Positions 18,188 to 27,648 of a stretch of 64,000 bases of DNA are shown in pieces; within the stretch, counting starts at the first letter, position 1; every line of letters starts with the position of its first letter. The stretch lies in assembly GCA_040768585.1 (NCBI GenBank), contig JAXGMQ010000001.1, positions 434,001-498,000 on the forward strand, written 5' to 3'. A program made the position numbers and the translations under genes. This DNA is from JAXGMQ01 sp040768585. Lineage in GTDB: Bacteria > Caldisericota > Caldisericia > JAAYUI01. The notes beneath the pieces were generated by a model. It searched no databases and had not been told where the DNA came from. It saw only the letters and a list, made by a program, of their open reading frames with translations.

Positions 18188-19165
18188 TTATCTCTCTTCA
18201 ACTGGTGGTTTTGTGTTCACATCCAGATTCTTTGAGATTTCGATGCAGTTGTCTATCACATCCCTGATTGCATCCATATCAATTCCCAAAGAATCCTTCA
18301 AATCCTTGGCTGTTGCGTCAAGCGCATCAACTCCAATCCCAAGAAATTGAGCGATACAATCTGGTGGAGCATCAACGGACGTCAGATATTCTAAAAGATT
18401 GTCTGAGCCTTCGAGTGCTGGCAGTGGTTCATCGACTACAACCTCTTCTTCAACAGGTTCCGCGGAATTAGTGGACTCTTCCTCATGAGAACTGATGTGA
18501 GTTAAACCAAGGCACTCATCCATCTTCTCTCTAATGTAGTCCATATCAACACCGAGTTGATCCTTGAGATCCCTGCCTCTTATGTCGAGCTGGTCAACAG
18601 ATATTCCAAGCTTCTGGGCAAGACAGTCCTCAGGGATGCCATACTGGTTTGCTATAATCAGGATATTATCAGAACCAAGAATCTTTGAGCTGTCAAATCC
18701 AATATCTGTGATTCCATCATCAGAATACTTGACCTGCTCTTCGCCAGTTAGCACGGGATTTTCATCGTTTACATCAAGCTCAGGGAGTTTTTCCGGCTCA
18801 GTTCTGGGGCATTCCAAGAGCAGGTTAAGAATCTCGTCTATCTCAATATCGAGCTCGTTGTGAAGAGATCTTGCGTCTATATCAAGTTCCTCTGGTGTTT
18901 TACCCAGCTTATGGGCTGCACATTCAAGCTCAATCCCATTCTCTTCCACAAATTCCAGGACGTTGTTGTCACCATGAAGCTCTATTTCGCTATTGGCACT
19001 ATCGTATGTTTCCCCGGAATACTCCTCATGTTCATGATCGTCTTCACCTTCTGCCGAAACACCAGGTGGATTCCAAACACCAAACAGCTGGAACGCATAG
19101 ACCACGACCAGAAACAAAACCACAAAGAGGACACCAGCAACTATTGGTGGGGATAGTCTTTTCAT
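18188..19165 (-). CDS. Membrane-anchored protein with three Cys-pair helical repeats, partner of NapH-like ferredoxin
   Basis: 325 residues from the ATG at 19165 (AGGAGG upstream; ATGA overlap with the upstream ferredoxin stop). One N-terminal TM (IVAGVLFVVLFLVVVYAFQL) is followed by a Glu/Asp-rich exterior. It has three repeats of about 55 residues following the pattern GxDNxLE..., Cys-x-A-x-x-LG-x5-LD, a DLKDxLGxD helix and a closing Cys. Examples are CLAQKLGISVDQLDIRGRDL and CIAQFLGIGVDALDATAKDL. Each repeat has two Cys. Coupling to a NapH-type protein suggests these cysteines take part in electron or thiol transfer outside the membrane (inference). I do not recognise the family. Confidence 0.8.
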   Translation of the reverse strand: MKRLSPPIVAGVLFVVLFLVVVYAFQLFGVWNPPGVSAEGEDDHEHEEYSGETYDSANSEIELHGDNNVLEFVEENGIELECAAHKLGKTPEELDIDARSLHNELDIEIDEILNLLLECPRTEPEKLPELDVNDENPVLTGEEQVKYSDDGITDIGFDSSKILGSDNILIIANQYGIPEDCLAQKLGISVDQLDIRGRDLKDQLGVDMDYIREKMDECLGLTHISSHEEESTNSAEPVEEEVVVDEPLPALEGSDNLLEYLTSVDAPPDCIAQFLGIGVDALDATAKDLKDSLGIDMDAIRDVIDNCIEISKNLDVNTKPPVEER

Positions 19166-20001
19166 CTTGCACCTCCTGTCGCCCAACCAAAGCCCACTTC
19201 AAGCGCTCCTGGGACAGGACACTCATCGATACAACGAAGGCACTGGATGCACTCACCTCGATTAACCTTATCAACTGTTGATATCTTTATCTGATATGGA
19301 CACTGACTGTCGCATTCGCCACAATCGATACATTTATCTTCATTTCTGACAATACCCGCTGCTGACGCTTTTGAGACTGGGTGGATTATTCCACTGAGCG
19401 GACACGCGTACTGGCAGGGTCTCTCGATAAACAAACTTGTGAGTATTAGGACTATGAAGATAACAAGACCAACGATTGATGTTTCATGTCCCCATGGGAA
19501 TGCTTCCTGGCCAAAGGTCACAAGTGTGTTGTAGGGATCAATCGCCTTAAACCAGAAATCAGCTGTTAGGTAGGTCATAACGAGTATCAGAGCAAGAACA
19601 GCGTATCTAGTCCATTTGAGCACTTTGTGGACTGAGTACGGAATCTTGATGTCCTTTTTCCAGAACAGTTTTCTAAAACGATTCAGCCATTCCTGGACAG
19701 CGCCGGCCGGGCACATCCAACCACAGAATGCTCCACCAAAGGTGAGAATGGCAAGAACAAATGCAACAAGAATAACAATGTTTGTGTTACCAGATCTCCT
19801 AATAAACTCTCCACCTTGTTTTAGATACTGTGGTAGTAGCATGGCAAATGAACCCATTGGACAAATGCAATCAATAGGACCCGTTTTCCCAGGCATTCCT
19901 CTCTCGATAAGATGGTGTGCCCAACTGTAGTTTAGGATAGCTCCTAAAAACAACGCCTGAAAGATATGCCTTACATATCTCCACTTGAACCATTTTTGCA
20001 T
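19162..20001 (-). CDS. NapH/RdhC-like membrane 4Fe-4S ferredoxin
   Basis: 279 residues with four to five TM segments and two cytoplasmic-type 4Fe-4S clusters at the C-terminus: C224xxC227xxC230xxxC234P and C251xxC254xxC257xxxC261P. The CxxxCP motifs at the membrane face (CGWMCP 93-98, CQYACP 196-201), plus CICP at 45-48, are typical of NapH/NosR/RdhC-type proteins that pass electrons across or along the membrane. AAAGGAG precedes the ATG. First gene of a two-gene operon with the Cys-pair repeat protein. No nitrate, nitrous oxide or dehalogenase enzyme is present, so its electron acceptor is unknown. Confidence 0.9.
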   Translation of the reverse strand: MQKWFKWRYVRHIFQALFLGAILNYSWAHHLIERGMPGKTGPIDCICPMGSFAMLLPQYLKQGGEFIRRSGNTNIVILVAFVLAILTFGGAFCGWMCPAGAVQEWLNRFRKLFWKKDIKIPYSVHKVLKWTRYAVLALILVMTYLTADFWFKAIDPYNTLVTFGQEAFPWGHETSIVGLVIFIVLILTSLFIERPCQYACPLSGIIHPVSKASAAGIVRNEDKCIDCGECDSQCPYQIKISTVDKVNRGECIQCLRCIDECPVPGALEVGFGWATGGAR

Positions 20002-20115
20002 TACGACTCCTTTTTTTGAATAATCTACCTAGTTTTGATTACTATTGTCTATAGTACACCTGACCACCAAACTAACCCACAGTAAAGCTTGTCAAATCCT
20101 CAGAACAGGTCAATA

Positions 20116-23100
20116 TTAGGGACAATCCACTTCTACAGTCGATTTTGCAATAATCGTGTTTGGTTTCACCAGCGTTCCGGTTACTTCATAGCACGTGTTG
20201 GGGAGATAAGTGTCACACAGTTCGTTTGGCACGAGATACCATTCTTTGTCGATACCAGCTTCGACAGCATATATAAGGTTCTTGTCACAATCTGATGATT
20301 TCACCAAAAGAACTAATGTTATATCATCCTCCGGACAGTTCTTACCCTTCTCAACTGTAAATACCAGACTGGTCTCCGACCCTTCACAATCAGGGATAAA
20401 TTTCAATCTGTAGGAGATTGTTGTGTCATCTACCTCCGATGTATCAAATGGCACCTCAATCCTCGATGTGCTTTCAGGATTCACAGCCACCCTTATCTCA
20501 GAAACGAAATCAAAAGTGCCGCCCCTCTGTTTCTCTAGAAGCAGGACGCCTGATATTGTCTTGTCTCTGCAATTATTGGTGACAACGGCAGAGAGGGTAA
20601 CATTGTCATCCGGGCATACAACAAGGGTGTTGTATCTACCGAGTTCTAGTTTTGTTTCCTGTGACCAATCAAATGAGTAGTCACAACACTCCTTGCAGCC
20701 GGGTTCTTCATGAAGAGTTACTCTGAATTGCTTTGTTGTGTTGCAGGCATTGACAACAATCTCCAAGGTTTTTGGCAAACTCTCAGGAAGCTTTATGTCC
20801 AATGAATATATGACAACGGAACCTGGGGCAATGGTGGCATTCCCAGTGTCCACAACCCCAACCCCTTCAATTGTTGAGGTCACAATAACCTCAACATCAT
20901 CCCCAGTACAGTTGTTTTTTATGTATATTAGCTTCTCAAGTGAGAAGTTCTCACCAGGGCATCCAATGATTGACGGAGGTTGCTTATTCGGCGTTGCCCA
21001 CACGGCATCCCACTCACAACAAATCACTCTGCAGCAATCGTCTCGCTGGTTGAATGTCCAACTCTTGATAATTCCAGCTTCTGTCACACAGAGCGTTGCA
21101 CAACCAATGAAACCGGCGAGCATCCTAAGACCTGTTGTATCAGTTAGGTTATCTTTTGCGTAATATGTAATACTCATTCCATCAGAGCATGAGATAAAGT
21201 TGACAACTATAGGGTATTTTGAACCCACAATCTCAGTTGCTGAATTGATAGTACCCTCGACCTCAACACAGGGTTCATCATCCCGACAGCAATCATCCAG
21301 CCTCACCCAGCTATCGAGGATATAGCCCTTACTCGACGTGTGGATGCAAAGACTTGCGCAACCCTTGTATTTTGAGATACGGATACTTCCATTTTCCTCG
21401 TAAAGATCTGATGGAGACAAGACCTTCAATATCTTCTCATCACACATCTTGAATTCGATTATAAAATTGCTGGTATTTGGATCTCTTGCCACCTTTTGTA
21501 CGATTCCCTCTATAAACATACACTCTGACGGAGCATAGGTGAAAATACTCGTTCCGCTGTCGGCAAGAAATTCTCTTTCTTTTGTGTACGCTTCGACATA
21601 CCAACAATAAACAACATTCTTTTTCAAGGGTTGAGCATCTGTCGGATATTTGATGATTGTTTTCTCTGTGCCAACCACAGAGAGAATTGGCTCACTCTTG
21701 ATGGCACTTGACACCGTTTGACCCGTTTTTACCTCATAGAGATTGAAACAGTACAGAACGGGTTGCTCAGAGTCATATGGCAACCACTTGAATGTTGGGT
21801 AGGGATCATCAAGTCGTTCGGATTTCCCTGGGGTAACAAGTGTCACAGGTTGAACATCCTCACCTGTGACAGAGATCGTGTAAAAATCCAAACTATCACA
21901 GCTTGAAAACCATGGGTCATAAAGAAGCTTGTTACCACTTGGGTCTAGGATGGTTTTTACCTTTGACACACCACACTCATAATCCGATTGATCAGTGTCA
22001 TAGATAATATCTATTACATAACTGTTCTCATCAGTGACAGCAACGGCTGACAATAGAGCCAAAACGCCAGAATCACCGTTTAGTCCATAGGCAACGACAA
22101 GATTCCCATTTGAGACTTTTCTCATCAGCTCTGATTGATTTTCAAGCTTTTCAATCTGCAGTGGGATATTTGCTCTTCTTGTGTATTTTGTTAGTTGTTT
22201 ACACCACGAAACATCCGTGAATTCCTTGCCATCTCTTGATTTGCAGCCAAGATCATCATCCCAGTCTGTTGCTGCCTTTATCGCATCTGTATCGATGAGT
22301 CTCTCATTTATCCCAAGCTCATGTTTAATGTTAAGATATTTGAACAGACCTGACACAAGCGACGGTGTAGAACCGATATCGCCCAACTCATCCAAACTTG
22401 GAATCTCGCTTACTGTCCATTCATCAATATTATTTGCCTTGTACACCTTCGAGCCAGGGGAGATGTAGCTGAAACCCTTTTTCTCGGATACCGAATCAGG
22501 AGTTACGGTATAGTATGATTGGCCGACTGTAGCTGAGCTGGTCGACTCACCTGCTGTTGTTTTCTTGTACTTTGTGAATGATGCGCTGTAACTGGTCGAT
22601 GTAATGTTGATTCCATCCCCTGACTGAAGATCAAAGAACTGGGTGAAACTCCTTTTCGCTCCAGGATAAACTGGCGCATTCTGGACAACCCAGTTGTTTG
22701 CAAACATCAGGTTGAAATAGAGGAGCGAATCATACGGAGTGCAGGAGACATCGATTCTACCAAAGCTCGTATCCCTTTCCTCAACTCCACCAATTGAATA
22801 ATCAAGCTGGCTGAAAAACACATCAAACCCAAGACCACACAAATCCACATCGGGTGTTGCTCTCCACGAGATAACAGCATCCCCAGCTATTTCCACCCAC
22901 ACACAACCTGAGTATGTTGTGATGTCGACCAGGTTCTCGTCAAACTGACACGCAAAGAGTGAGAACTCACTTATCTCTCCCTCATCATTTCTCATAATGA
23001 CCTTGCTTCCATCTGAGCTTATGAGGTCGCAACCCTTTGAGATTACCTGCTTGCTCTCATCCCACAGGCTGATATCAACCAGCTCAAACTCACTCTCCCA

Positions 23101-25701
23101 CCACAATCTCTTGCCATAGGCAAGATAGGAAAAATCTTTTGCAATGTCGGGGAATGTCTCTGGGTCATATGTATATGTGCAAAGCATACCTGAATCATCA
23201 AAACCATAGAGGTAGGGGATGGTGTTCTCATTATCAACGCCTTGCACCTTTATTATCCTCGCATCCAATACATCCTTATGAGAGGTCATCCACTCAATCG
23301 GTATCCAGTCATAAATCCTGCCATCTTCATTGATGCACACTTTTGCAAAGCCGGTATAGTCTGCAATTGATACACCAAACAGGTCTCTATACAGTTGTGA
23401 ATCTGCTCTAATCTGCCCTGTGAACACGCCGTCATCTGCGCATGCAATCTGTCTTGTTTCTATCTCACCACTCGTTTTCGAACCAATTATCTCCACTGTT
23501 TGCCATTTCAGTCTGTCAGAGATCGTTCTGAACTCACTCTCATGAGTCACACCGCACGAGTGACCACCAAGTGTTTTTGACTCGACCTGCCAGACATAAT
23601 TAGTGTCGGGTTCAAGTTCGACCGACAGCGTTGAAAGATCAAGTGAATTGATTGGAATATTGTCAAGCTCAAAGACAGGCGCATTGAATTTCACAGCATC
23701 TTCTGCCTTCTGATCTTTTTCCTGTTTGACGATTTTAATCTTGTTTACCGTTTTTGCTGTCTCTTCAGGCTTTTTACCCTCTTCTGCTGGTTTTGTAGAC
23801 GATGGTTGGGTGACGGGCGTTGGGGTAGTGGTGGTTGGCGTTCCACCCGTTGGCGCAACTGGCACCGGCGTGCTACAGCCATCTGGCGGCACAACATCAG
23901 GACATTCGACAACAAAGTAATAATGGTCACAATTTGCGACCCATACACCGTTCATAAACAACCCAAACTCGGTGTTGTACGTTGTTGAGCAGGTTCCTTC
24001 CGTTCCCTCGGTGTCATCTTGTTGGTCGAGATCGTTGACATAGTCAACATCATAGCCTTCGTCAGTTTTTGTTACGCCGGTGACCGCAACGCCGTGACCA
24101 TGGATGACACGCCTCTTACCACCCATGTACGCTTCCATCCAAACAACGAGCTCAACGTCCTGACCTTTGGCAATCTCATTTATGATAAGGTCAAAATCGG
24201 TTATTCTTCTGGTGGTGATTTTATACTTTTTATCCTCCATGTATTTCTTTTTTGTCGACCACCAGGTTTTGACAGGAGAGCCGAAACTACTCGATCTCCA
24301 ATCAGTGGCTTTCTTCATCTCTTCAATTGAGGTTTGGGCGTCAGTTAATTGGAGCTTGTGTTTCTCCTTCAAAAACTTCAATGAGTTTGAAACTGCCGCT
24401 GGCATGCACTCCATTTTGTGACACTGCTGATTTGGGAAATTCTTGTGTGATGCCGTTTTTAATGCCTGTCCACCCCCTTGACCGTCCTGTGGAGGCGCTG
24501 GGGTCTGTGTTGGTGAGTCTCCGTCTGGAACAACTGAAGACGTCTCATATTTTTCTTCCTCAAACGACAACCCCTGAATCATACACACTCGACCATCATC
24601 AACCTCGGATACCATCATGACCTGTGGCATAGTTTTTTTGATGGTTGTGGTCAAACTTGCTGCATAGTTGAGCGAGGATACTTTTTGACCATTCAAGCAC
24701 TTGAGGTCGAAATTAAAGATAGTGGTCTGCTCTTCTCCTGGACCTTTGTGATCCAGGATTGCCCTATTTTTTATGACCCAGCGGTCATCAATTCTAAGGT
24801 TGAAATACTTTATCTCGGAGAAGCCCCTGAAGGTCAGTCTCACCTCGCCCCAGTTTGAGTCCTTTACAGTTAACTCATTCAACAAGAGGTCAAGTTGTCG
24901 GAATTCAATACCGACGATATCTCCACAACTATCCTGTTCTGGAAGCACTCTCCAAGAGACAATCCAGTTGCCAATAACATCAACCTCAACACAACCAATG
25001 TAGTTGGCAAGTTCAACATCTGAGTTCGAGGCTTTCAGTGATGGATTGGTGTAAAGGGATGTCACCTCTCCGTCATCTGGGACAAAGAGCACTTGGTCAG
25101 TCTTATCATCAAAACTCGACACCGCTCTCACATACCCCAATATTCTCGACGTTTGCCTCAGACATTGGTAGTCAATGAACTGAAGGTCGACAATCCTCTC
25201 CTTATCGTCCCATAGTATATTTTCTGCCCCAAGATACTTTGAGACAAATCTCATCGGGAGCATTGTATAACCAGGGTTTTTGATATAGGGACTCACATTG
25301 TGGTTGTCATCGTCAATCCACACATCATTGTATGAGCCATCTGGATTTGTAACCCTTGCCTGAGGCTTACCAATCCAAAGCTCAAGCTTGGTTCCAGTGG
25401 GGAGTGTTATTGTCACCTTGCGCTCCAGAGAATCCCACATCATAAGCGTGCTCTCTATCTCAGTTGTGACATACCTGATGACGAGGAACATTCTGGAATT
25501 GGTTATCTCAGGTGCAACCTCCATCGGGCCCTTTGGCTGTCGGTTGACCCAGTAGGTGGTGCTACCTACCTGGTACGAGAGAATTTTTATGCACGGATTT
25601 GTAGGAATCTCCTCAGCCATAGTTGTATCGATTGGAGATGTCTGAAAAACCAGAAGAAACGAGAGAAAAACGGACAAACAAAACCTTATCGCAGCGGACA
25701 T
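20116..25701 (-). CDS. Giant secreted protein: stalk domain, two C39-like peptidase domains (second inactive), repeated beta modules
   Basis: 1861 residues from the ATG at 25701, chosen because it has a Shine-Dalgarno (GGAAGGATAG) and starts a signal peptide (IRFCLSVFLSFLLVFQTS); an in-frame ATG 20 codons earlier has neither. In order: a Cu_amine_oxidN1-type stalk domain (about 35-160); a recurring Cys-containing beta module ending in YxGC...V/C...G-I-x-SW, with about five copies in the protein; a C39/papain-like peptidase domain (about 425-560) with Cys432 in ECMPAAVS and HGHGVAVTGV near 535; a Thr/Pro linker (about 605-665); Fn3-like domains; a second peptidase-like domain (about 1105-1240) with Ser1111 for the Cys and the His lost; two Cys-rich modules ending in DDCC; and Ig-like C-terminal domains. 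Probably a cell-surface or released multidomain protease/adhesin. Confidence 0.85.
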   Translation of the reverse strand: MSAAIRFCLSVFLSFLLVFQTSPIDTTMAEEIPTNPCIKILSYQVGSTTYWVNRQPKGPMEVAPEITNSRMFLVIRYVTTEIESTLMMWDSLERKVTITLPTGTKLELWIGKPQARVTNPDGSYNDVWIDDDNHNVSPYIKNPGYTMLPMRFVSKYLGAENILWDDKERIVDLQFIDYQCLRQTSRILGYVRAVSSFDDKTDQVLFVPDDGEVTSLYTNPSLKASNSDVELANYIGCVEVDVIGNWIVSWRVLPEQDSCGDIVGIEFRQLDLLLNELTVKDSNWGEVRLTFRGFSEIKYFNLRIDDRWVIKNRAILDHKGPGEEQTTIFNFDLKCLNGQKVSSLNYAASLTTTIKKTMPQVMMVSEVDDGRVCMIQGLSFEEEKYETSSVVPDGDSPTQTPAPPQDGQGGGQALKTASHKNFPNQQCHKMECMPAAVSNSLKFLKEKHKLQLTDAQTSIEEMKKATDWRSSSFGSPVKTWWSTKKKYMEDKKYKITTRRITDFDLIINEIAKGQDVELVVWMEAYMGGKRRVIHGHGVAVTGVTKTDEGYDVDYVNDLDQQDDTEGTEGTCSTTYNTEFGLFMNGVWVANCDHYYFVVECPDVVPPDGCSTPVPVAPTGGTPTTTTPTPVTQPSSTKPAEEGKKPEETAKTVNKIKIVKQEKDQKAEDAVKFNAPVFELDNIPINSLDLSTLSVELEPDTNYVWQVESKTLGGHSCGVTHESEFRTISDRLKWQTVEIIGSKTSGEIETRQIACADDGVFTGQIRADSQLYRDLFGVSIADYTGFAKVCINEDGRIYDWIPIEWMTSHKDVLDARIIKVQGVDNENTIPYLYGFDDSGMLCTYTYDPETFPDIAKDFSYLAYGKRLWWESEFELVDISLWDESKQVISKGCDLISSDGSKVIMRNDEGEISEFSLFACQFDENLVDITTYSGCVWVEIAGDAVISWRATPDVDLCGLGFDVFFSQLDYSIGGVEERDTSFGRIDVSCTPYDSLLYFNLMFANNWVVQNAPVYPGAKRSFTQFFDLQSGDGINITSTSYSASFTKYKKTTAGESTSSATVGQSYYTVTPDSVSEKKGFSYISPGSKVYKANNIDEWTVSEIPSLDELGDIGSTPSLVSGLFKYLNIKHELGINERLIDTDAIKAATDWDDDLGCKSRDGKEFTDVSWCKQLTKYTRRANIPLQIEKLENQSELMRKVSNGNLVVAYGLNGDSGVLALLSAVAVTDENSYVIDIIYDTDQSDYECGVSKVKTILDPSGNKLLYDPWFSSCDSLDFYTISVTGEDVQPVTLVTPGKSERLDDPYPTFKWLPYDSEQPVLYCFNLYEVKTGQTVSSAIKSEPILSVVGTEKTIIKYPTDAQPLKKNVVYCWYVEAYTKEREFLADSGTSIFTYAPSECMFIEGIVQKVARDPNTSNFIIEFKMCDEKILKVLSPSDLYEENGSIRISKYKGCASLCIHTSSKGYILDSWVRLDDCCRDDEPCVEVEGTINSATEIVGSKYPIVVNFISCSDGMSITYYAKDNLTDTTGLRMLAGFIGCATLCVTEAGIIKSWTFNQRDDCCRVICCEWDAVWATPNKQPPSIIGCPGENFSLEKLIYIKNNCTGDDVEVIVTSTIEGVGVVDTGNATIAPGSVVIYSLDIKLPESLPKTLEIVVNACNTTKQFRVTLHEEPGCKECCDYSFDWSQETKLELGRYNTLVVCPDDNVTLSAVVTNNCRDKTISGVLLLEKQRGGTFDFVSEIRVAVNPESTSRIEVPFDTSEVDDTTISYRLKFIPDCEGSETSLVFTVEKGKNCPEDDITLVLLVKSSDCDKNLIYAVEAGIDKEWYLVPNELCDTYLPNTCYEVTGTLVKPNTIIAKSTVEVDCP

Positions 25702-25807
25702 AGTTTCTATCCTTCCATCGTCCACCCAAGAGTTTCTATTAAACAGACGATTGTAGCTCATTCGTCACGGCTGATTGTATGCCCTGAAACACAAAAATGC
25801 AAATAGA

Positions 25808-25843
25808 AAAAGGCAGATAAAGATCAAATTCTATCTGCCTTTT
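25808..25843 (-). terminator. Rho-independent terminator between the Ig-domain gene and the giant gene
   Basis: AAAAGGCAGATA pairs perfectly with TATCTGCCTTTT over a 12-nt loop, with a T-rich tract on the minus strand, just behind the 273-aa Ig-domain gene. Confidence 0.85.
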
Positions 25844-25874
25844 GCGCTGGTTTAGAGGCTAGTGTCGATTTGTT

Positions 25875-26696
25875 TTATTTGTCGTAGTCTACTGTGAAGC
25901 CAATGTTCTTTGTTACGCCGCTCTCTGATGAGACAGTGAAATTCCAGGTATTTGATTGGATATTACTGTTTGGTCGAGTTGGTGGCATTGTGACTGTTAC
26001 CTCAATTGTAAAAGGTTTTCCAGCTAAAACGTTGAAGTCCTTATTTGAAAAACTGATAAAATGGTCATCGGTTGAAATCGTGATCCCGAGATTCTCGCTA
26101 TCGCAGCGGTTCTTGACAGTAAATTTAAAAGTCGCCTGTTTTCCAGCCTTTAGCTCATAATTTGATGGATTGTTCTGCCAGCCTGTCACAAAGTCGTCAC
26201 ATCCTTGAGCGTAGTTGACTGCAAATGAAATCTCTCTACTTGGGCCTGTGTTGGGTGTTATTCTGAACTTGAATGTTTTTCTTGTCTGGTCTCCATTCTT
26301 CTCTGGCATGACGATACTGATGTTTGTCTCAAGCTCCTCCCCAGGGGAGACTGTTGCAGTGTCAAGCGATGCGAATGTAAAACCTTCAGTAAGTGGGACA
26401 ATGGTATAGCTTTGGGCACACATCGAGGTTGGCTCAATCACTAGCTTAAAGCTGGCGAAACAACCTGGATTGACATAGTAGCTGGCTGGATTCTTGACCC
26501 AACTGGTTGAGAATGTGCAAGCAACCATTGGGGTTGAATTTGCCTCATAATCTACCCGATTAATCATTCCCCTCTCAAACATCTCCCACACACTCGGACT
26601 TGTTTCCTCAACTGTTGCAGCGTTTGCACCGATTGGTATGAGGGTAGTCAGAAGCAACGCTGCTACGATGGCTATCGATATTCTCTTTCTTTCCAT
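25875..26696 (-). CDS. Secreted Ig-like two-domain protein
   Basis: 273 residues. A signal peptide (ISIAIVAALLLTTLIPIGANA) is followed by two homologous beta-sandwich domains of about 110 residues. Each begins with W-x-x-NP-x-x-Y (SWVKNPASYYVNPGCFASF; GWQNNPSNYELKAGKQATF) and ends with a VNYAQGCD/VDYDK strand, as in COG1470-type or NEW3-like domains of archaeal and bacterial surface proteins. Similar modules occur at the C-terminus of the adjacent 1861-residue protein, suggesting shared ancestry or association. AAAGGGG precedes the ATG. No enzymatic motif. Confidence 0.82.
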   Translation of the reverse strand: MERKRISIAIVAALLLTTLIPIGANAATVEETSPSVWEMFERGMINRVDYEANSTPMVACTFSTSWVKNPASYYVNPGCFASFKLVIEPTSMCAQSYTIVPLTEGFTFASLDTATVSPGEELETNISIVMPEKNGDQTRKTFKFRITPNTGPSREISFAVNYAQGCDDFVTGWQNNPSNYELKAGKQATFKFTVKNRCDSENLGITISTDDHFISFSNKDFNVLAGKPFTIEVTVTMPPTRPNSNIQSNTWNFTVSSESGVTKNIGFTVDYDK

Positions 26697-26827
26697 TTTT
26701 TCTACCCCTTTCTATCGTTTTTGGATTTGATAGCTTATACGGACAAGGGAATAAAAAAGTCTGATGAAAAAGAACTACATCTGAATATACCAACTATTTC
26801 ATGGGGTACTGTGTGTCTGCCTAGAAA

Positions 26828-27583
26828 CTACCAGATGATAAAGTTAGCAATTTTGCCATGAGGCACCCACTCGAGTTTTGCTCCAAGGGCATCACCGATA
26901 GCTCGAAGCGGAATAAAGGTCGTGCCGTTCTTAATTTCTGGTGTTGTACCCATGTCATAAAGATTGCCGTTCACTTGAGCATACTGATTATCAAGCCATA
27001 TCTTTGCCGTGATAGCTGAGTTTTTCTTAATATCAATTCTTCTATCAGCCGCAATCCAGACAGCCTCACCACCAAGTTGCTCTGTTGCTACTCGAAGCGG
27101 CGCCATAGACTTGCCATCGTCGTTGATATAGCAGGGGTTTGTGATAGTTGTTTTGTTGCCCTTTGAAACACAGTAATTGATTGAATTACCGTTTGACAAT
27201 TTGCCAACAAAGAAACTTACGCAGTTTGTTCTGCTTGTATTATTTTGAGTTGCATCCGTGAAATTACCGGGATTGGTGTGAGCCTCTATCTCAGAGATGT
27301 TTGCCTGCCCATCACCATCAGCATCAAAATTCTCAAATCCGTAGAGGTCTAATCCTCTATTGACCTCGTACTGGATACCGTAGGGATTTAAATCCATGTC
27401 GGAACCGCCAAAGTGGCAGCTCGTGCAATCGAGGGTTCTTCCGTATGGCATCTCTCCTGTCGCCGTGGTTGAGATGAGATATGGGCAGAAATCATCACCA
27501 TAGCTGAGTCCAAGCAGCACAGAAACAACAAGCAGCAGACAAACAGATACAAACAAAACGTGTGTTTTATTGGTTTTTGGCAT
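26828..27583 (-). CDS. Secreted CxxCH (haem-c-like) protein with calcium-type repeat and stalk domain
   Basis: 251 residues. After the signal peptide comes DCTSCHFGG with C53-x-x-C56-H57, a c-type haem attachment motif, embedded in a short domain with a NPYGIQY context. A Ca2+-loop segment (FDADGDGQANISEIEAH, about 85-105) resembles thrombospondin type 3 or dockerin loops. The C-terminal 120 residues are a Cu_amine_oxidN1 stalk domain (MAPLRVATEQLGGEAVWI; FIPLRAIGDALGAKLEWV). The combination suggests a wall-bound monohaem or metal-binding protein. Haem binding is inferred from one motif only. Confidence 0.82.
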   Translation of the reverse strand: MPKTNKTHVLFVSVCLLLVVSVLLGLSYGDDFCPYLISTTATGEMPYGRTLDCTSCHFGGSDMDLNPYGIQYEVNRGLDLYGFENFDADGDGQANISEIEAHTNPGNFTDATQNNTSRTNCVSFFVGKLSNGNSINYCVSKGNKTTITNPCYINDDGKSMAPLRVATEQLGGEAVWIAADRRIDIKKNSAITAKIWLDNQYAQVNGNLYDMGTTPEIKNGTTFIPLRAIGDALGAKLEWVPHGKIANFIIW

Positions 27584-27648
27584 TTTATAAGGTCAACTCG
27601 TTAGTATTCGAGTGGTTTGGATACTACAAGGATGAGAAATAAAATCAG

